Assembly: GCA_001789205.1 (NCBI GenBank)
Contig: MFYT01000018.1
Span: 40,351 to 104,350, forward strand
Length of the DNA: 64,000 bases
Direction: 5' to 3'
DNA from: Candidatus Raymondbacteria bacterium RIFOXYA2_FULL_49_16
GTDB lineage: Bacteria; Fibrobacterota; OXYB2-FULL-49-7; XYB2-FULL-49-35
Below the pieces are notes generated by a model. The model was given only the letters and a program-made list of their open reading frames with translations. It was not told the DNA's origin and did no database searches. The position numbers and the translations under genes were made by a program. Positions 16,946-29,366 of this stretch are shown here, piece after piece (positions within the stretch are counted from its first letter, which is position 1; each line of letters starts with the position of its first letter).

Positions 16946-17359
16946 TTATTTCCAGCTTTTTCTTCCGAATATAGGTTCAGCCCAATAAGGCCATTCTTTC
17001 CATAACGAAACCAGTCCTGCCTCTTGAGAGTTGAATAAAACATACGAGGTCACCTTTTCAGTTGCGGTCAAGCTAACTACTTCTTTAGACAAATGGCCAT
17101 CGCGCCAAAGTTTTCCATTCCACCCATATTTCCAAGATTCGTGCGTTACGAATGATTTCCACCGTCCAAGAAAATAGTCCGGATCATCATGGCCTTTTTC
17201 TATGCAAAGATGTAAATGATCAGGCATCAGGCAGAAAGCGTGTATCCTCACTCGTTTCATCTCATGACAATTTATCAGATTATTGCAACAGACCAATGCG
17301 ATCTCCGGGTTATCGAATGGCCTTTGATAGTTATGCGCAGTTACCATGTAATGCACCAT
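16946..17359 (-). mobile_element. REP-associated tyrosine transposase (RAYT / Y1 HUH family) CDS
   Basis: 137 aa; HUH motif MPDHLHLCIE; C-terminal SYVLFNSQEAGLV tyrosine motif; flanked by inverted hairpins. Confidence 0.85.
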
Positions 17360-17371
17360 GAGTTCGTCCTT

Positions 17372-17440
17372 GCCGAGCCGTCTCTGGCTCGGCCGTTAAA
17401 ACAATAAAACGATGATTAACAGGCAGCCTCTGCGCTGCCT
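17372..17440. repeat. REP-like hairpin pair on the right flank of the RAYT
   Basis: GCCGAGCC-GTCTCT-GGCTCGGC (17372-17393) and TGATTAACAGGCAGCCTCTGCGCTGCCT (17413-17440); the latter in reverse complement is GGCAGC-GCAGAG-GCTGCC-TGTTAATCA, matching the left flank. Confidence 0.7.
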
Positions 17441-17763
17441 AGTGGACCCAGCGAGCAGTCCTGCAACTATCATTCCCTGACCCCCGTGTTGCCAAGTGGC
17501 TCGGTTGGCTAGCCTGGACCACCGGTTATTGTCTGGATATAATATAACGTTTGGATGTGACAAAACCTGTCACACATCGACGCATATGCGTAAAAAGGTT
17601 GGGAAATTATTCGCAGCAGTTCTATCAGGGTGAGGTCTTTCAGTCCCCTTTGTATTTACCTGTAAAAATTACTATTTTCAACATATGAAGTTAATTTGCA
17701 TCCTGTTGATCATCATGGGCGCGTTCCTTATCTCTGTTTCATTGCGCATGCCGCAGAGTTTTT

Positions 17764-21608
<3,845 letters not shown>

Positions 21609-21617
21609 CAAATACCC

Positions 21618-22310
21618 ATGAACCCTAAAAAACCGGTACACATCTCTGAATTTGCTGAAAAATGTCTTCAGGCGCTCTCTGAAAGCGGCCAAGGCTCCGC
21701 CATTTCACTTGGCGGCGCCTTTGGCTTGTCGCATTATCATGAATACCGCGCCACCCATGACATTGATGCCTGGTGGAATGAAAAAGCGGGCCTCGAACAG
21801 CGTGAAAAAGTCATTACCGTTATTAAAGCCGTTCTGGTAAAATTCGGTCTTGTCCAGGTTCGTGCGTGGGGAGATGTCACGAGCATTGATCTGCAACAAG
21901 AAGGCCGGGCTGTCTTTTCCTTTCAAATCGCCATGAGAAGCGCTTTGCTGGAACACTCCTCCCCTTCTCCGTGGCCCGGAATTGAAGTAGACAGCTTTTC
22001 CGATCTAGTGGCAAGCAAAATGTCCGCGCTTATTGAACGCGGCGCACCAAGGGATTTCAGGGACATCTATTCACTGTGCCTGAATAAGCTGATTTCTCCG
22101 AAAGAGTGCTGGGAACTCTGGGGAGAAAGGCAAACCCTCATCCATGGCAACGCTGACACTGCAAGAGCTAAAATCGCCATCTCAACACACCTTGAAAGAA
22201 TTGAACTCCATCGCCCCCTAAAGAACATCCAAGGCGTTGCTGAACAAGAAGAAGCCAGAAAAGTCAGGCAGTGGTATACCACAGAGTTCCAAAATGCAAT
22301 CATGGGTTGA
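21618..22310 (+). CDS. Nucleotidyltransferase-fold protein, AbiEii/AbiGii toxin-like
   Basis: 230 aa; ISLGGAFGLSHYHEYRATHDIDAWW resembles the GG...R.T.DID motif of AbiEii-type NTases. Confidence 0.68.
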   Translation: MNPKKPVHISEFAEKCLQALSESGQGSAISLGGAFGLSHYHEYRATHDIDAWWNEKAGLEQREKVITVIKAVLVKFGLVQVRAWGDVTSIDLQQEGRAVFSFQIAMRSALLEHSSPSPWPGIEVDSFSDLVASKMSALIERGAPRDFRDIYSLCLNKLISPKECWELWGERQTLIHGNADTARAKIAISTHLERIELHRPLKNIQGVAEQEEARKVRQWYTTEFQNAIMG

Positions 22311-22599
22311 CGGCTCCTTGTATCCGGACGAAAGTCCTCCCCTGACGTTTACCGGTTTGCCGGAAAAAGTCGATTTTTTAGCAAGAGTATGCGGCGCATG
22401 GGACTTTGGGATACTGCCAAGGTCTGATACTATCCAGGAAATTCTTCAACCGGAATGGAAAGCAGCAGTGGACGCATGCAACTTGCTGACTTCAGCATCC
22501 TATCATCTAGTGAGAAAGTGGCATGGTCTAAAGCAATTGCCGTATCTGGGTGACCAGCTAGCGTACATTAGAGACGATGAAAATCTGCAGCATATTTAA
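22294..22599 (+). CDS. Hypothetical 101 aa protein, overlapping partner of the AbiEii-like gene
   Basis: ATG at 22294 (MQSWVDGSLYPDESPPL...) lies inside the 3' end of the upstream ORF (stop 22310). Confidence 0.6.
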   Translation: MQSWVDGSLYPDESPPLTFTGLPEKVDFLARVCGAWDFGILPRSDTIQEILQPEWKAAVDACNLLTSASYHLVRKWHGLKQLPYLGDQLAYIRDDENLQHI

Positions 22600-22626
22600 A
22601 CGCTTCTGTTCCGCTGAATACCCAAG

Positions 22627-22905
22627 TCAATAGACATCGTCGTGCGAACCTATGCTGATGGGAATTATCCGATCTTTTTCGATCAGAAATTCAAGACATA
22701 TCCGGTACGACATATTTATTGAAACGGAATAAATGCCATCGAGTCTGCCCCGCAGCTTATGCAATCGTAATGAGGGATGGGCAGGGTTGGCCTCAAGAAG
22801 AATAAGGGTTTTCTTATACTGAGTAACAAGCTCAGTGTGTCTTTGAAAAAACTTGCGGGCTTTCCGAACGTATGAATCAGTAAAAACAAGTTCAGCCACG
22901 ACCAA
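22627..22905 (-). CDS. RelE/ParE-family toxin
   Basis: 92 aa; SYVRKARKFFQRH...HPSLRLHKLRGRLDGIYSVSINMSYRICLEF; overlaps the antitoxin by 14 bp. Confidence 0.82.
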   Translation of the reverse strand: MVVAELVFTDSYVRKARKFFQRHTELVTQYKKTLILLEANPAHPSLRLHKLRGRLDGIYSVSINMSYRICLEFLIEKDRIIPISIGSHDDVY

Positions 22906-23149
22906 GGCCTTTTACATGGTCCTCAGCTGATTGAACAACAAAACGGCCCTTTTCCATGTCATCGCGAACTTCCTGCACAGCTGCTTCGAGTTCACACTCC
23001 CTGAGATGGTTGTACTGTTCAATGGGAAGCACAACATAGGTCATTTTGTTCCTGACCGTAATCACCGCCTCCTCGCCATTTGCAGTGGCCTTTGCGATTG
23101 CGCTTACACCGCGTGTTTTTAGATCATTGGCATGAATGATGTTACTCAT
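22892..23149 (-). CDS. Phd/YefM-family antitoxin
   Basis: 85 aa; NDLKTRGVSAIAKATANGEEAVITVRNKMTYVVLPIEQYNHLRE. Confidence 0.82.
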   Translation of the reverse strand: MSNIIHANDLKTRGVSAIAKATANGEEAVITVRNKMTYVVLPIEQYNHLRECELEAAVQEVRDDMEKGRFVVQSAEDHVKGLGRG

Positions 23150-23168
23150 TTAATCACCTTGTTTATAA

Positions 23169-23206
23169 TACTATTATTTGTACTATTAAATATACTATTA
23201 ATAGTA
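23169..23206. promoter_or_regulatory. Operator-like phased repeats upstream of the antitoxin
   Basis: TACTATTA at 23169, 23181 and 23193 (exactly 12 bp apart); the last forms the palindrome TACTATTAATAGTA. Confidence 0.6.
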
Positions 23207-23244
23207 TTGTTTGTCAAAAAAAATTAAAACCAATCTGTTCCGGT

Positions 23245-23342
23245 TCTGACCTCACCCCCGAGGGTGTTTAATAAAGGCATTTCCCCTCTCCCATCTGGGA
23301 GAGGGGCGTTTTGTCAACTATCACCTTCGGGGTGAGGTCAGA
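23245..23342. repeat. MITE-like inverted repeat element, C/G-rich
   Basis: Ends TCTGACCTCACCCCCGAGGGTG / CACCTTCGGGGTGAGGTCAGA; internal hairpin CCCCTCTCCCATCTGGGAGAGGGG. Confidence 0.65.
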
Positions 23343-24859
23343 GCAAACAGCGTAGACCGCGTATTCCACTGAAGTAATCTATCAAAATAATACTGCAAAC
23401 CTACCTGCCAGACAACACCTGAATTATCGTTATCCAGGACATTTGATTTATTCACGAACCAGTGGTAACCAACATTTCCTGAGATGGAAAACCCATTGAA
23501 ATGAATAAAACCAGCTTCGCCAACAAGAGTGTGTTCAGAACATACAACCCCATGCGGTATTGCCTCATCAGCCTTTCCATGCGCATCCCAAATCCCATAG
23601 ACTGAATTGAGATCGCCGCGACGTACCAGAGAATACCGCAGTCCTGAATTCAGGTGGCGCTTCCAGCGTTTGGCAATATTCACCTGCAATGCCTCTGCAT
23701 CAGGCCCTATCTCATGGCCAATGACACCGCCATGCAGATTGGCAATATAATACACTGGAAACCCGCCGCTGTTCTTATACACGTAAGAATTTGCACGATA
23801 GTACTCGAATCCAGCGTCCATGCCTTTATATAAGTTCGGGCAATCAAGGCCCACAAGCCAGGCTATCGCATTCTGCGTTGTCCGAGAACGGGTATCCCTG
23901 TCGACCTGAAAATCATCAGCTAAAAACTCAAAATAGAGTCTGTATTTATTTCGTATGTTCCATTCGCCGTCAGCGCCCACAAGAAGGTTCTCTGTCTTGT
24001 TCTTAAGTGCAAACCCAAAAGTCCCGAAGTAATAAATGAATGACGGAATAACATAATGCATTTCAAAGTTCCGGCCCGCTCCTGCGTACACCACGGACTG
24101 ATTAAGTGCAATATACAGATTCTTTTTCAGACTTATTACCAGGCGAGATGCTGAAAAATAGCGGCTTGTAACAGAGTCCGTAGGCGTAAGGCGCGAAGAG
24201 AGAGTATATCCCTTTAAAAAACCGAAATTGCCCCACAGAAGAACCTGATTCAGCGGCGGCATGTGGTCGCCAAGCATAAGATTGCCAGACATGCCCGGCC
24301 CCCATTTTACCTGGTTTCTACCTGCCAGCAGGCCCCATTTGTCTCCGTGGTACTGGAGATATGCCTGTGGCATATCAGCAGCCATCTTCTTGTTGTATTT
24401 CCGCTCAAGATGGTCGTACCGGTCTTTCTCATTGGTTGCATCAACAGCAACCCGATTCACGAGCGAAAACCGTTTATACGTATATGCTGCGCCAACATGG
24501 AGCCGGGAATGGTATGAGAAGGTATCTGCGCTACTTGCGACTGCCTTAAGGTGCGCATCCAGTAGCAAGTTGTTCTCTTGACTACCCTTGGATGCCTTAT
24601 CTAGATAGGCCATAGCATCCTGATAATACAAGAATTGGACCGGAGAAAAATTTGTCGGATTAATGCGCTTCAGTTCATCGTTCACAACCCGCAGATCATA
24701 CGGTTTGACCTGTCTCTGCAGACCCGGTAAAAAACCGCTATTCGAGAGATAATCTACGGATTCGTAGACAGGATGATCAAGGGGAATGGTGATTCCTTCT
24801 ACTACGACCGCCATGATGACTAAAAGCCCAAAAATATACGTAATAAGAGACGTCCTCAT
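23321..24859 (-). CDS. Capsule assembly Wzi-like outer membrane protein
   Basis: Start set at MRTSLITYIFGLLV (signal peptide). HPVYESVDYLSNSGFLPGLQRQVKPYDLRVVNDELKRI and QNQVKWGPGMSGNLMLGDHMPPLNQVLLWGNFGFLKG-type segments are typical of Wzi-like barrels. Confidence 0.72.
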   Translation of the reverse strand: MRTSLITYIFGLLVIMAVVVEGITIPLDHPVYESVDYLSNSGFLPGLQRQVKPYDLRVVNDELKRINPTNFSPVQFLYYQDAMAYLDKASKGSQENNLLLDAHLKAVASSADTFSYHSRLHVGAAYTYKRFSLVNRVAVDATNEKDRYDHLERKYNKKMAADMPQAYLQYHGDKWGLLAGRNQVKWGPGMSGNLMLGDHMPPLNQVLLWGNFGFLKGYTLSSRLTPTDSVTSRYFSASRLVISLKKNLYIALNQSVVYAGAGRNFEMHYVIPSFIYYFGTFGFALKNKTENLLVGADGEWNIRNKYRLYFEFLADDFQVDRDTRSRTTQNAIAWLVGLDCPNLYKGMDAGFEYYRANSYVYKNSGGFPVYYIANLHGGVIGHEIGPDAEALQVNIAKRWKRHLNSGLRYSLVRRGDLNSVYGIWDAHGKADEAIPHGVVCSEHTLVGEAGFIHFNGFSISGNVGYHWFVNKSNVLDNDNSGVVWQVGLQYYFDRLLQWNTRSTLFALTSPRR

Positions 24860-24893
24860 TTTTAAGTTACCCTCCCAAATATTACTACAATTC

Positions 24894-26174
24894 CTATAAT
24901 TGGAGCAACAACCATTCCCATACAGGAAGAACACTGATAGTCCTTCCGGCAACATGCCTGCTTTCCTTCTGCGACATGGTCAGGATTGTCCCTGATCCCA
25001 GATTATATGCAGTAAGCGCGCCCAGAAGACCGTTGATCTCCCGTTTTTCATTTTGGGAGTTCAGTTCATAGCACACCTGGTAGACCACTGAAACCTTTTT
25101 CCCGGTTTTAATGATAAAATCGCATTCGTTAAGATAATTATCCCAGTAAAAAAGCTCGGTATCCTTGTTCGCACAACGGCGCTTAAGTTCAACGGCAACC
25201 AGATTTTCCAGAAGCCGGCCCTTGTTCTCGGAAAAATTAAAAGCGAGCGCCTCAATGAACCCGTTGTCAATAGTATATATTTTCTTGAAGGACGACAACT
25301 GCTCTTTCAGCTTATAGGAAAACTTGTTGATGCTGAAAACAAGGTACGTATTCTGAATATACGCAAGATAATCCTGGATTGTATGATAGCTCTTTACTTT
25401 GAATTGTTTCGCAATCTTGTTCGTTGATATCTTTGTCGCAAAACCCGTTATCAGGGTCAATGCCATTTCTTCAAGAACGGTCGGATACCCGATTTTATAC
25501 CTGCCTAATATATCCTTTGTAATAATGGAGGAAAAGAGAGAGCGGAGATGCGGTTTGCCGAATTTATAATATTCAAATATTCCGCCAAACCTAAGATACT
25601 CGGCAAATAGGGCCTCTATAGCGGCTCTTTTCCGGGTTGAATGAATATCATTGGGCGACACCTTGAACGATTTATAGAGAATAAATTCACTAAAACTCAT
25701 GGGAAAAAGAGAGAAAGGGACAAACCGGCCGGTCAGATGGCTGGCCATTTCAGAGCTTAACAGATTTGCATTTGAGCCGGTGACAATTATTTTATGTCCC
25801 TGCCGCAGACGGCTGATAAACAGTTCCCACCCATGGATATTCTGAATTTCGTCAAACAACAGGTATTCGGGGTCACCATAAAGCTCATAAAAACATTCCA
25901 GAATTTGATTGAAATCCTCAGATGAGAAGCCAAGAAGCCTTTCATCGTCAAAGTTAATGAATGCGTAACGCCTCTCTGCGGCCAGTATATGGGAAAAAAA
26001 AGATTTGCCCGTACGCCGTGGGCCGCTGACAAGCAGGATATTTGGATGGGACAACAGCTTCCGGCACTGGGGTATGCCTTCCCGGGAAACAGGTTTTTCA
26101 GCCCGGAATAATTGTTCAAGGTCTTCCCTCTGATCAACGATTATACGTTTTAAGGTGTCCTTGGTCATCAGCAA
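24894..26174 (-). CDS. AAA ATPase, DUF4143-type
   Basis: 426 aa; ILLVSGPRRTGKSFFSHIL (Walker A), EYLLFDEIQNIHGWELFISRL, VTGSNANLLSSEMASHLTGR; C-terminal DUF4143-like region. Confidence 0.82.
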   Translation of the reverse strand: MLMTKDTLKRIIVDQREDLEQLFRAEKPVSREGIPQCRKLLSHPNILLVSGPRRTGKSFFSHILAAERRYAFINFDDERLLGFSSEDFNQILECFYELYGDPEYLLFDEIQNIHGWELFISRLRQGHKIIVTGSNANLLSSEMASHLTGRFVPFSLFPMSFSEFILYKSFKVSPNDIHSTRKRAAIEALFAEYLRFGGIFEYYKFGKPHLRSLFSSIITKDILGRYKIGYPTVLEEMALTLITGFATKISTNKIAKQFKVKSYHTIQDYLAYIQNTYLVFSINKFSYKLKEQLSSFKKIYTIDNGFIEALAFNFSENKGRLLENLVAVELKRRCANKDTELFYWDNYLNECDFIIKTGKKVSVVYQVCYELNSQNEKREINGLLGALTAYNLGSGTILTMSQKESRHVAGRTISVLPVWEWLLLQL

Positions 26175-26194
26175 TAATATATAATATTAGCGAT

Positions 26195-26229
26195 TAAAAC
26201 GCTAATATTATAACAATATTAGCGTTTTA
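26195..26229. promoter_or_regulatory. Perfect 15 bp inverted repeat between divergent genes
   Basis: TAAAACGCTAATATT (26195-26209) / AATATTAGCGTTTTA (26215-26229), 5 bp spacer; extra AATATTAGCG at 26183. Confidence 0.65.
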
Positions 26230-26345
26230 CTTATATTAAAGTGATCAATGAGGCAAGGGTCTGTCATTGCACATCGAAATTAAGGAGCTTCATAAAAAGT
26301 TGCTTTTCTTTTCATCCATATTCTATATCTTCCCTGGCGGATATC

Positions 26346-26702
26346 ATGGAAACAACCATAAAACCAGGCCGCATCCCTGCCTGGAAACCAGTCAATGACG
26401 GCCTGGACAGTCAATATCGAAAAGCCTGGAAAACGGCCTTCAGCGCCGTAAAAACCCTGCGCAAGCGTTTTAAAACCGGCGAAATCAGGATAGGCGGATC
26501 GCTCCTGAAACGCGACCGTTTTTATGAGGGTTCTGATATAGACATCATTGTGCCTGAATTCACCATGTCAAATAAAATGGACGCGGAAAAGATGCTTGAT
26601 GGCCTGTTCCCCCCCCCTACTATCGACATTGTGCCTCTTAAAAGCATGCCACCAGCCAAAGCAGCCTATTTTCTGGAAAGGAGTGTTCCCATTGAGTCCT
26701 GA
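26346..26702 (+). CDS. Minimal nucleotidyltransferase (MNT-type antitoxin-like)
   Basis: GEIRIGGSLLKRDRFYEGSDIDIIVPEF (GGS...SDIDI motif); start METTIKPGR at 26346. Confidence 0.72.
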   Translation: METTIKPGRIPAWKPVNDGLDSQYRKAWKTAFSAVKTLRKRFKTGEIRIGGSLLKRDRFYEGSDIDIIVPEFTMSNKMDAEKMLDGLFPPPTIDIVPLKSMPPAKAAYFLERSVPIES

Positions 26703-27192
26703 AAGAAAAAACAAGACCGCGTACCTGGCCCTAAACGCTTTTCTCGAACAGGAGAAGCAAATAATCGCTCAAAATCTGCAAGGCCTGCGCGATCTACTGA
26801 AGAAAAAAAGTTCCCTGTTGTCGGGGCATGAGTTACGGGCCGAGGCGCTTTATATTCATGACTTTTATAATTCAGTCGAAAATATCTTTAAAAACATTGC
26901 TGAAGAGACGGGCGGCGGCGTTCCTAAAAATGAAGCATGGCATAAAAACCTTCTGCTTGAAATGCATACCGCAATACCAGGAGAACGCGGAAAAATCCTT
27001 TCAGACAATACATTCCGCGCTCTTGACGAAATTCTTCGCTTCCGGCACTTGGTCCGCAATAGTTATGGAATTTTCCTTGAAAAACAGCGCACAAGAGCTG
27101 TATCCAGGCTTGTCCTAAGAAGCGTAAGACCGTTTTTAAAGGAAATCGGGGACTATATCGTTTCTCTTGCCGCGAATAAAGGCAAAGCCTGA
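26692..27192 (+). CDS. HepT-like protein (partner of the MNT)
   Basis: TTG start after AAAGGAG, overlapping the NTase stop; LYIHDFYNSVENIFKNIAEE...ALDEILRFRHLVRNSYGIFL resembles HepT RX4-6H core (RHLVRNSY). Confidence 0.65.
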   Translation: MSPERKNKTAYLALNAFLEQEKQIIAQNLQGLRDLLKKKSSLLSGHELRAEALYIHDFYNSVENIFKNIAEETGGGVPKNEAWHKNLLLEMHTAIPGERGKILSDNTFRALDEILRFRHLVRNSYGIFLEKQRTRAVSRLVLRSVRPFLKEIGDYIVSLAANKGKA

Positions 27193-27220
27193 GAAAGCTA
27201 ACAATTGAAGTTATTACTGC

Positions 27221-27739
27221 TTATTTTATGTCATCTGGCGAATAGAGCACTATCCCGGTTACACCTGAAAATCCTTTGTCCGCTGATGCTATAGAATGTA
27301 TCCGTAATCGTTCAGCCACGGCAACAATCAGCGCATCATTGGTTAGCAATCCAGCCTGGCTTTGGATGGCCAGAGCAGCGATGAAATCCTCCTGAATAAC
27401 AGGTTCTGTTTGGATACCCAGGCCAAGTATATCCCGGACCAACTCCTTATATCGTGATAATGCTCTCACACGGTCTGGCATTGCGGACAACTGATGGGCA
27501 GGATTTGGGCCTTTTATCCATTGGTAATCCCGCGCTTCGGCCATCATCAATTGATGCATGACCTCGGCCAGGACATGACAGGGCATGATGCCTGCCACCT
27601 CTCCCTGTGCGCAACGGGCAAGGAATTGTTCGCATTGAGGCGATCCTCCATTGATCGCATATATGCAGATATTGGCATCTACTAAAACAATGTCGGATTT
27701 TGGAACATGGTCGAGGTTTTGGCAGGGCTTACTGCTCAT
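27221..27739 (-). CDS. PIN-domain (VapC-like) protein
   Basis: DIVLVDANICIYAINGG; AALAIQSQAGLLTNDALIVAVAERLRIHSIASADKGF. Start MSSKPC (27739) overlaps the antitoxin stop. Confidence 0.82.
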   Translation of the reverse strand: MSSKPCQNLDHVPKSDIVLVDANICIYAINGGSPQCEQFLARCAQGEVAGIMPCHVLAEVMHQLMMAEARDYQWIKGPNPAHQLSAMPDRVRALSRYKELVRDILGLGIQTEPVIQEDFIAALAIQSQAGLLTNDALIVAVAERLRIHSIASADKGFSGVTGIVLYSPDDIK

Positions 27740-27977
27740 AAAAGTCCTCTTCCATGATCTCGTTCCATGCATCGCGCGGAATATTGAATGGCCTGGAGCA
27801 AAGTCTTTTTAAAGCAGCTAACCTTAGTTCTTGTTTGCTGCCTGCACCGCCACTGTGAAGATATGTTACTATGGCCTCCTGGACAATATTGCTGATTGGT
27901 CTTCCCCGTTTGGCAGAAAATTCCTTGAGTTCCTGCACAACATTACCTTCCAGGATAGTACCTATTTTTATTTTCAC
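27729..27977 (-). CDS. RHH/CopG-type antitoxin (VapB-like)
   Basis: GTG start at 27977 after GGAGG; (M)KIKIGTILEGNVVQELKEFSAKRGRPISNIVQEAIVTYL. Confidence 0.7.
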   Translation of the reverse strand: MKIKIGTILEGNVVQELKEFSAKRGRPISNIVQEAIVTYLHSGGAGSKQELRLAALKRLCSRPFNIPRDAWNEIMEEDFYEQ

Positions 27978-28232
27978 AAGAGCCTCCAGGTTTGCGAATC
28001 CCTTCTTAACCCTGATATAACAACAACTATAAATATAGTCAATAAGCATAGAGAAATCAATATGTATTCAAGAAATATAGATACTATCTTGAATTTATTA
28101 TATCTCAATCAAATTCAACACTTTGTAGCAGGCTTAATAATTATTTATCGAGTAACAGCGATCAAACCAGCGCCCATCTCAAATCTTGCTCAGCCTTTCA
28201 AGCGCTACAATTGTTCGTTTCTATAAATGATG

Positions 28233-29366
28233 CTATATTCGCGTCTCAGTTTTGGTGATCGGGCCTTCTAATTTCTCCAGAACTGCCACAATCCTCTCTC
28301 CTGCCTTCCCATCCCAACCCTTTGGAATTTTCCCTTTCTTCCATTTTCCTCTAAGAATCCTATCAACAGCATTCAATATCCTGCGGGGAGAATTCCCTAC
28401 CACTTCATTGGTTCCGATTTTAGCCGTAATCGGCCGTTCTGTATTGTTTCGCATGGTTATACAGGGCACACCCAGAACAGTAGTCTCTTCCTGAAGTCCG
28501 CCAGAATCAGTAAGTACAAAACGTGCATCTTTATTCAGTTTGAGCATGGTATGGTAATCAAGAGGCTCAAGAAGAATGAAGTTTTTCATCGCCTTTATTC
28601 GCTTCATCAGTCCGAAAGTCTTGAACATTTTCACTGTCCGAGGATGCGCTGGAAAAACCATGGGGATCTTTTTTTGAATTACATCAAATGCGTTCACCAG
28701 ACCAGTAAGGACCTTTTTATCGTCAACATTTGACGGCCGGTGCATGGTCATGGAACAATAATTACTTTTTTTCAGTCCCAGCCGTTTCAGAACATCTATT
28801 GTATCTGCCTTAGAGAGATTCGACTTAAGCGTGTCGATCATTACATTGCCGGTAAAATATATCGCTGTCTTCTTTACGCCTTCTTTTACAAGATTCTTCT
28901 TTGCCGCAGGATCAGTAATGAAGTAATAATCACAGATGGAATCCGTTACCATTCTATTGATCTCTTCAGGCATGGAACGGTCTCCGCTGCGCAGTCCAGC
29001 CTCAACATGCGCCACCTTCACCTGCATCTTCTTCGCCACGATTGCACAAGCCATGGTGGAGTTCACATCGCCAACCACAAGAACAATGTCAGGTCGTTCC
29101 TTTTCGACCACCTTTTCAAATTCTATCATGATGCGCGCAGTTTGTTCGGCATGCGATCCTGACCCCACCTCAAGATTCACGTCAGGACGAGGTATGCTGA
29201 GGGCGTCGAAAAATGACTGTGACATTTTTTCATCATAATGCTGTCCGGTATGAACGAGATATGGCTTAATTATCCTGGACCGCTTCATGGCCGTCATGAT
29301 AGGGGCAATTTTCATAAAATTGGGACGGGCGCCGCAAACGTTGATAATGGTCATTTTTTTTCGCAT
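28233..29366 (-). CDS. wecB: UDP-N-acetylglucosamine 2-epimerase (non-hydrolysing)
   Basis: 377 aa; VCGARPNFMKIAPIMTAMKRS; VHTGQHYDEKMSQSFFDALSIPRPDVNLEVGSGSHAEQTARIM; VLTDSGGLQEETTVLGVPCITMRNNTERP. Confidence 0.95.
   Translation of the reverse strand: MRKKMTIINVCGARPNFMKIAPIMTAMKRSRIIKPYLVHTGQHYDEKMSQSFFDALSIPRPDVNLEVGSGSHAEQTARIMIEFEKVVEKERPDIVLVVGDVNSTMACAIVAKKMQVKVAHVEAGLRSGDRSMPEEINRMVTDSICDYYFITDPAAKKNLVKEGVKKTAIYFTGNVMIDTLKSNLSKADTIDVLKRLGLKKSNYCSMTMHRPSNVDDKKVLTGLVNAFDVIQKKIPMVFPAHPRTVKMFKTFGLMKRIKAMKNFILLEPLDYHTMLKLNKDARFVLTDSGGLQEETTVLGVPCITMRNNTERPITAKIGTNEVVGNSPRRILNAVDRILRGKWKKGKIPKGWDGKAGERIVAVLEKLEGPITKTETRI

Noticed and set aside
17556-17574. CRP site TGTGA...TCACA
   Set aside because: Half sites are 9 bp apart rather than 6, so it is reported only as an inverted repeat of unknown regulator.
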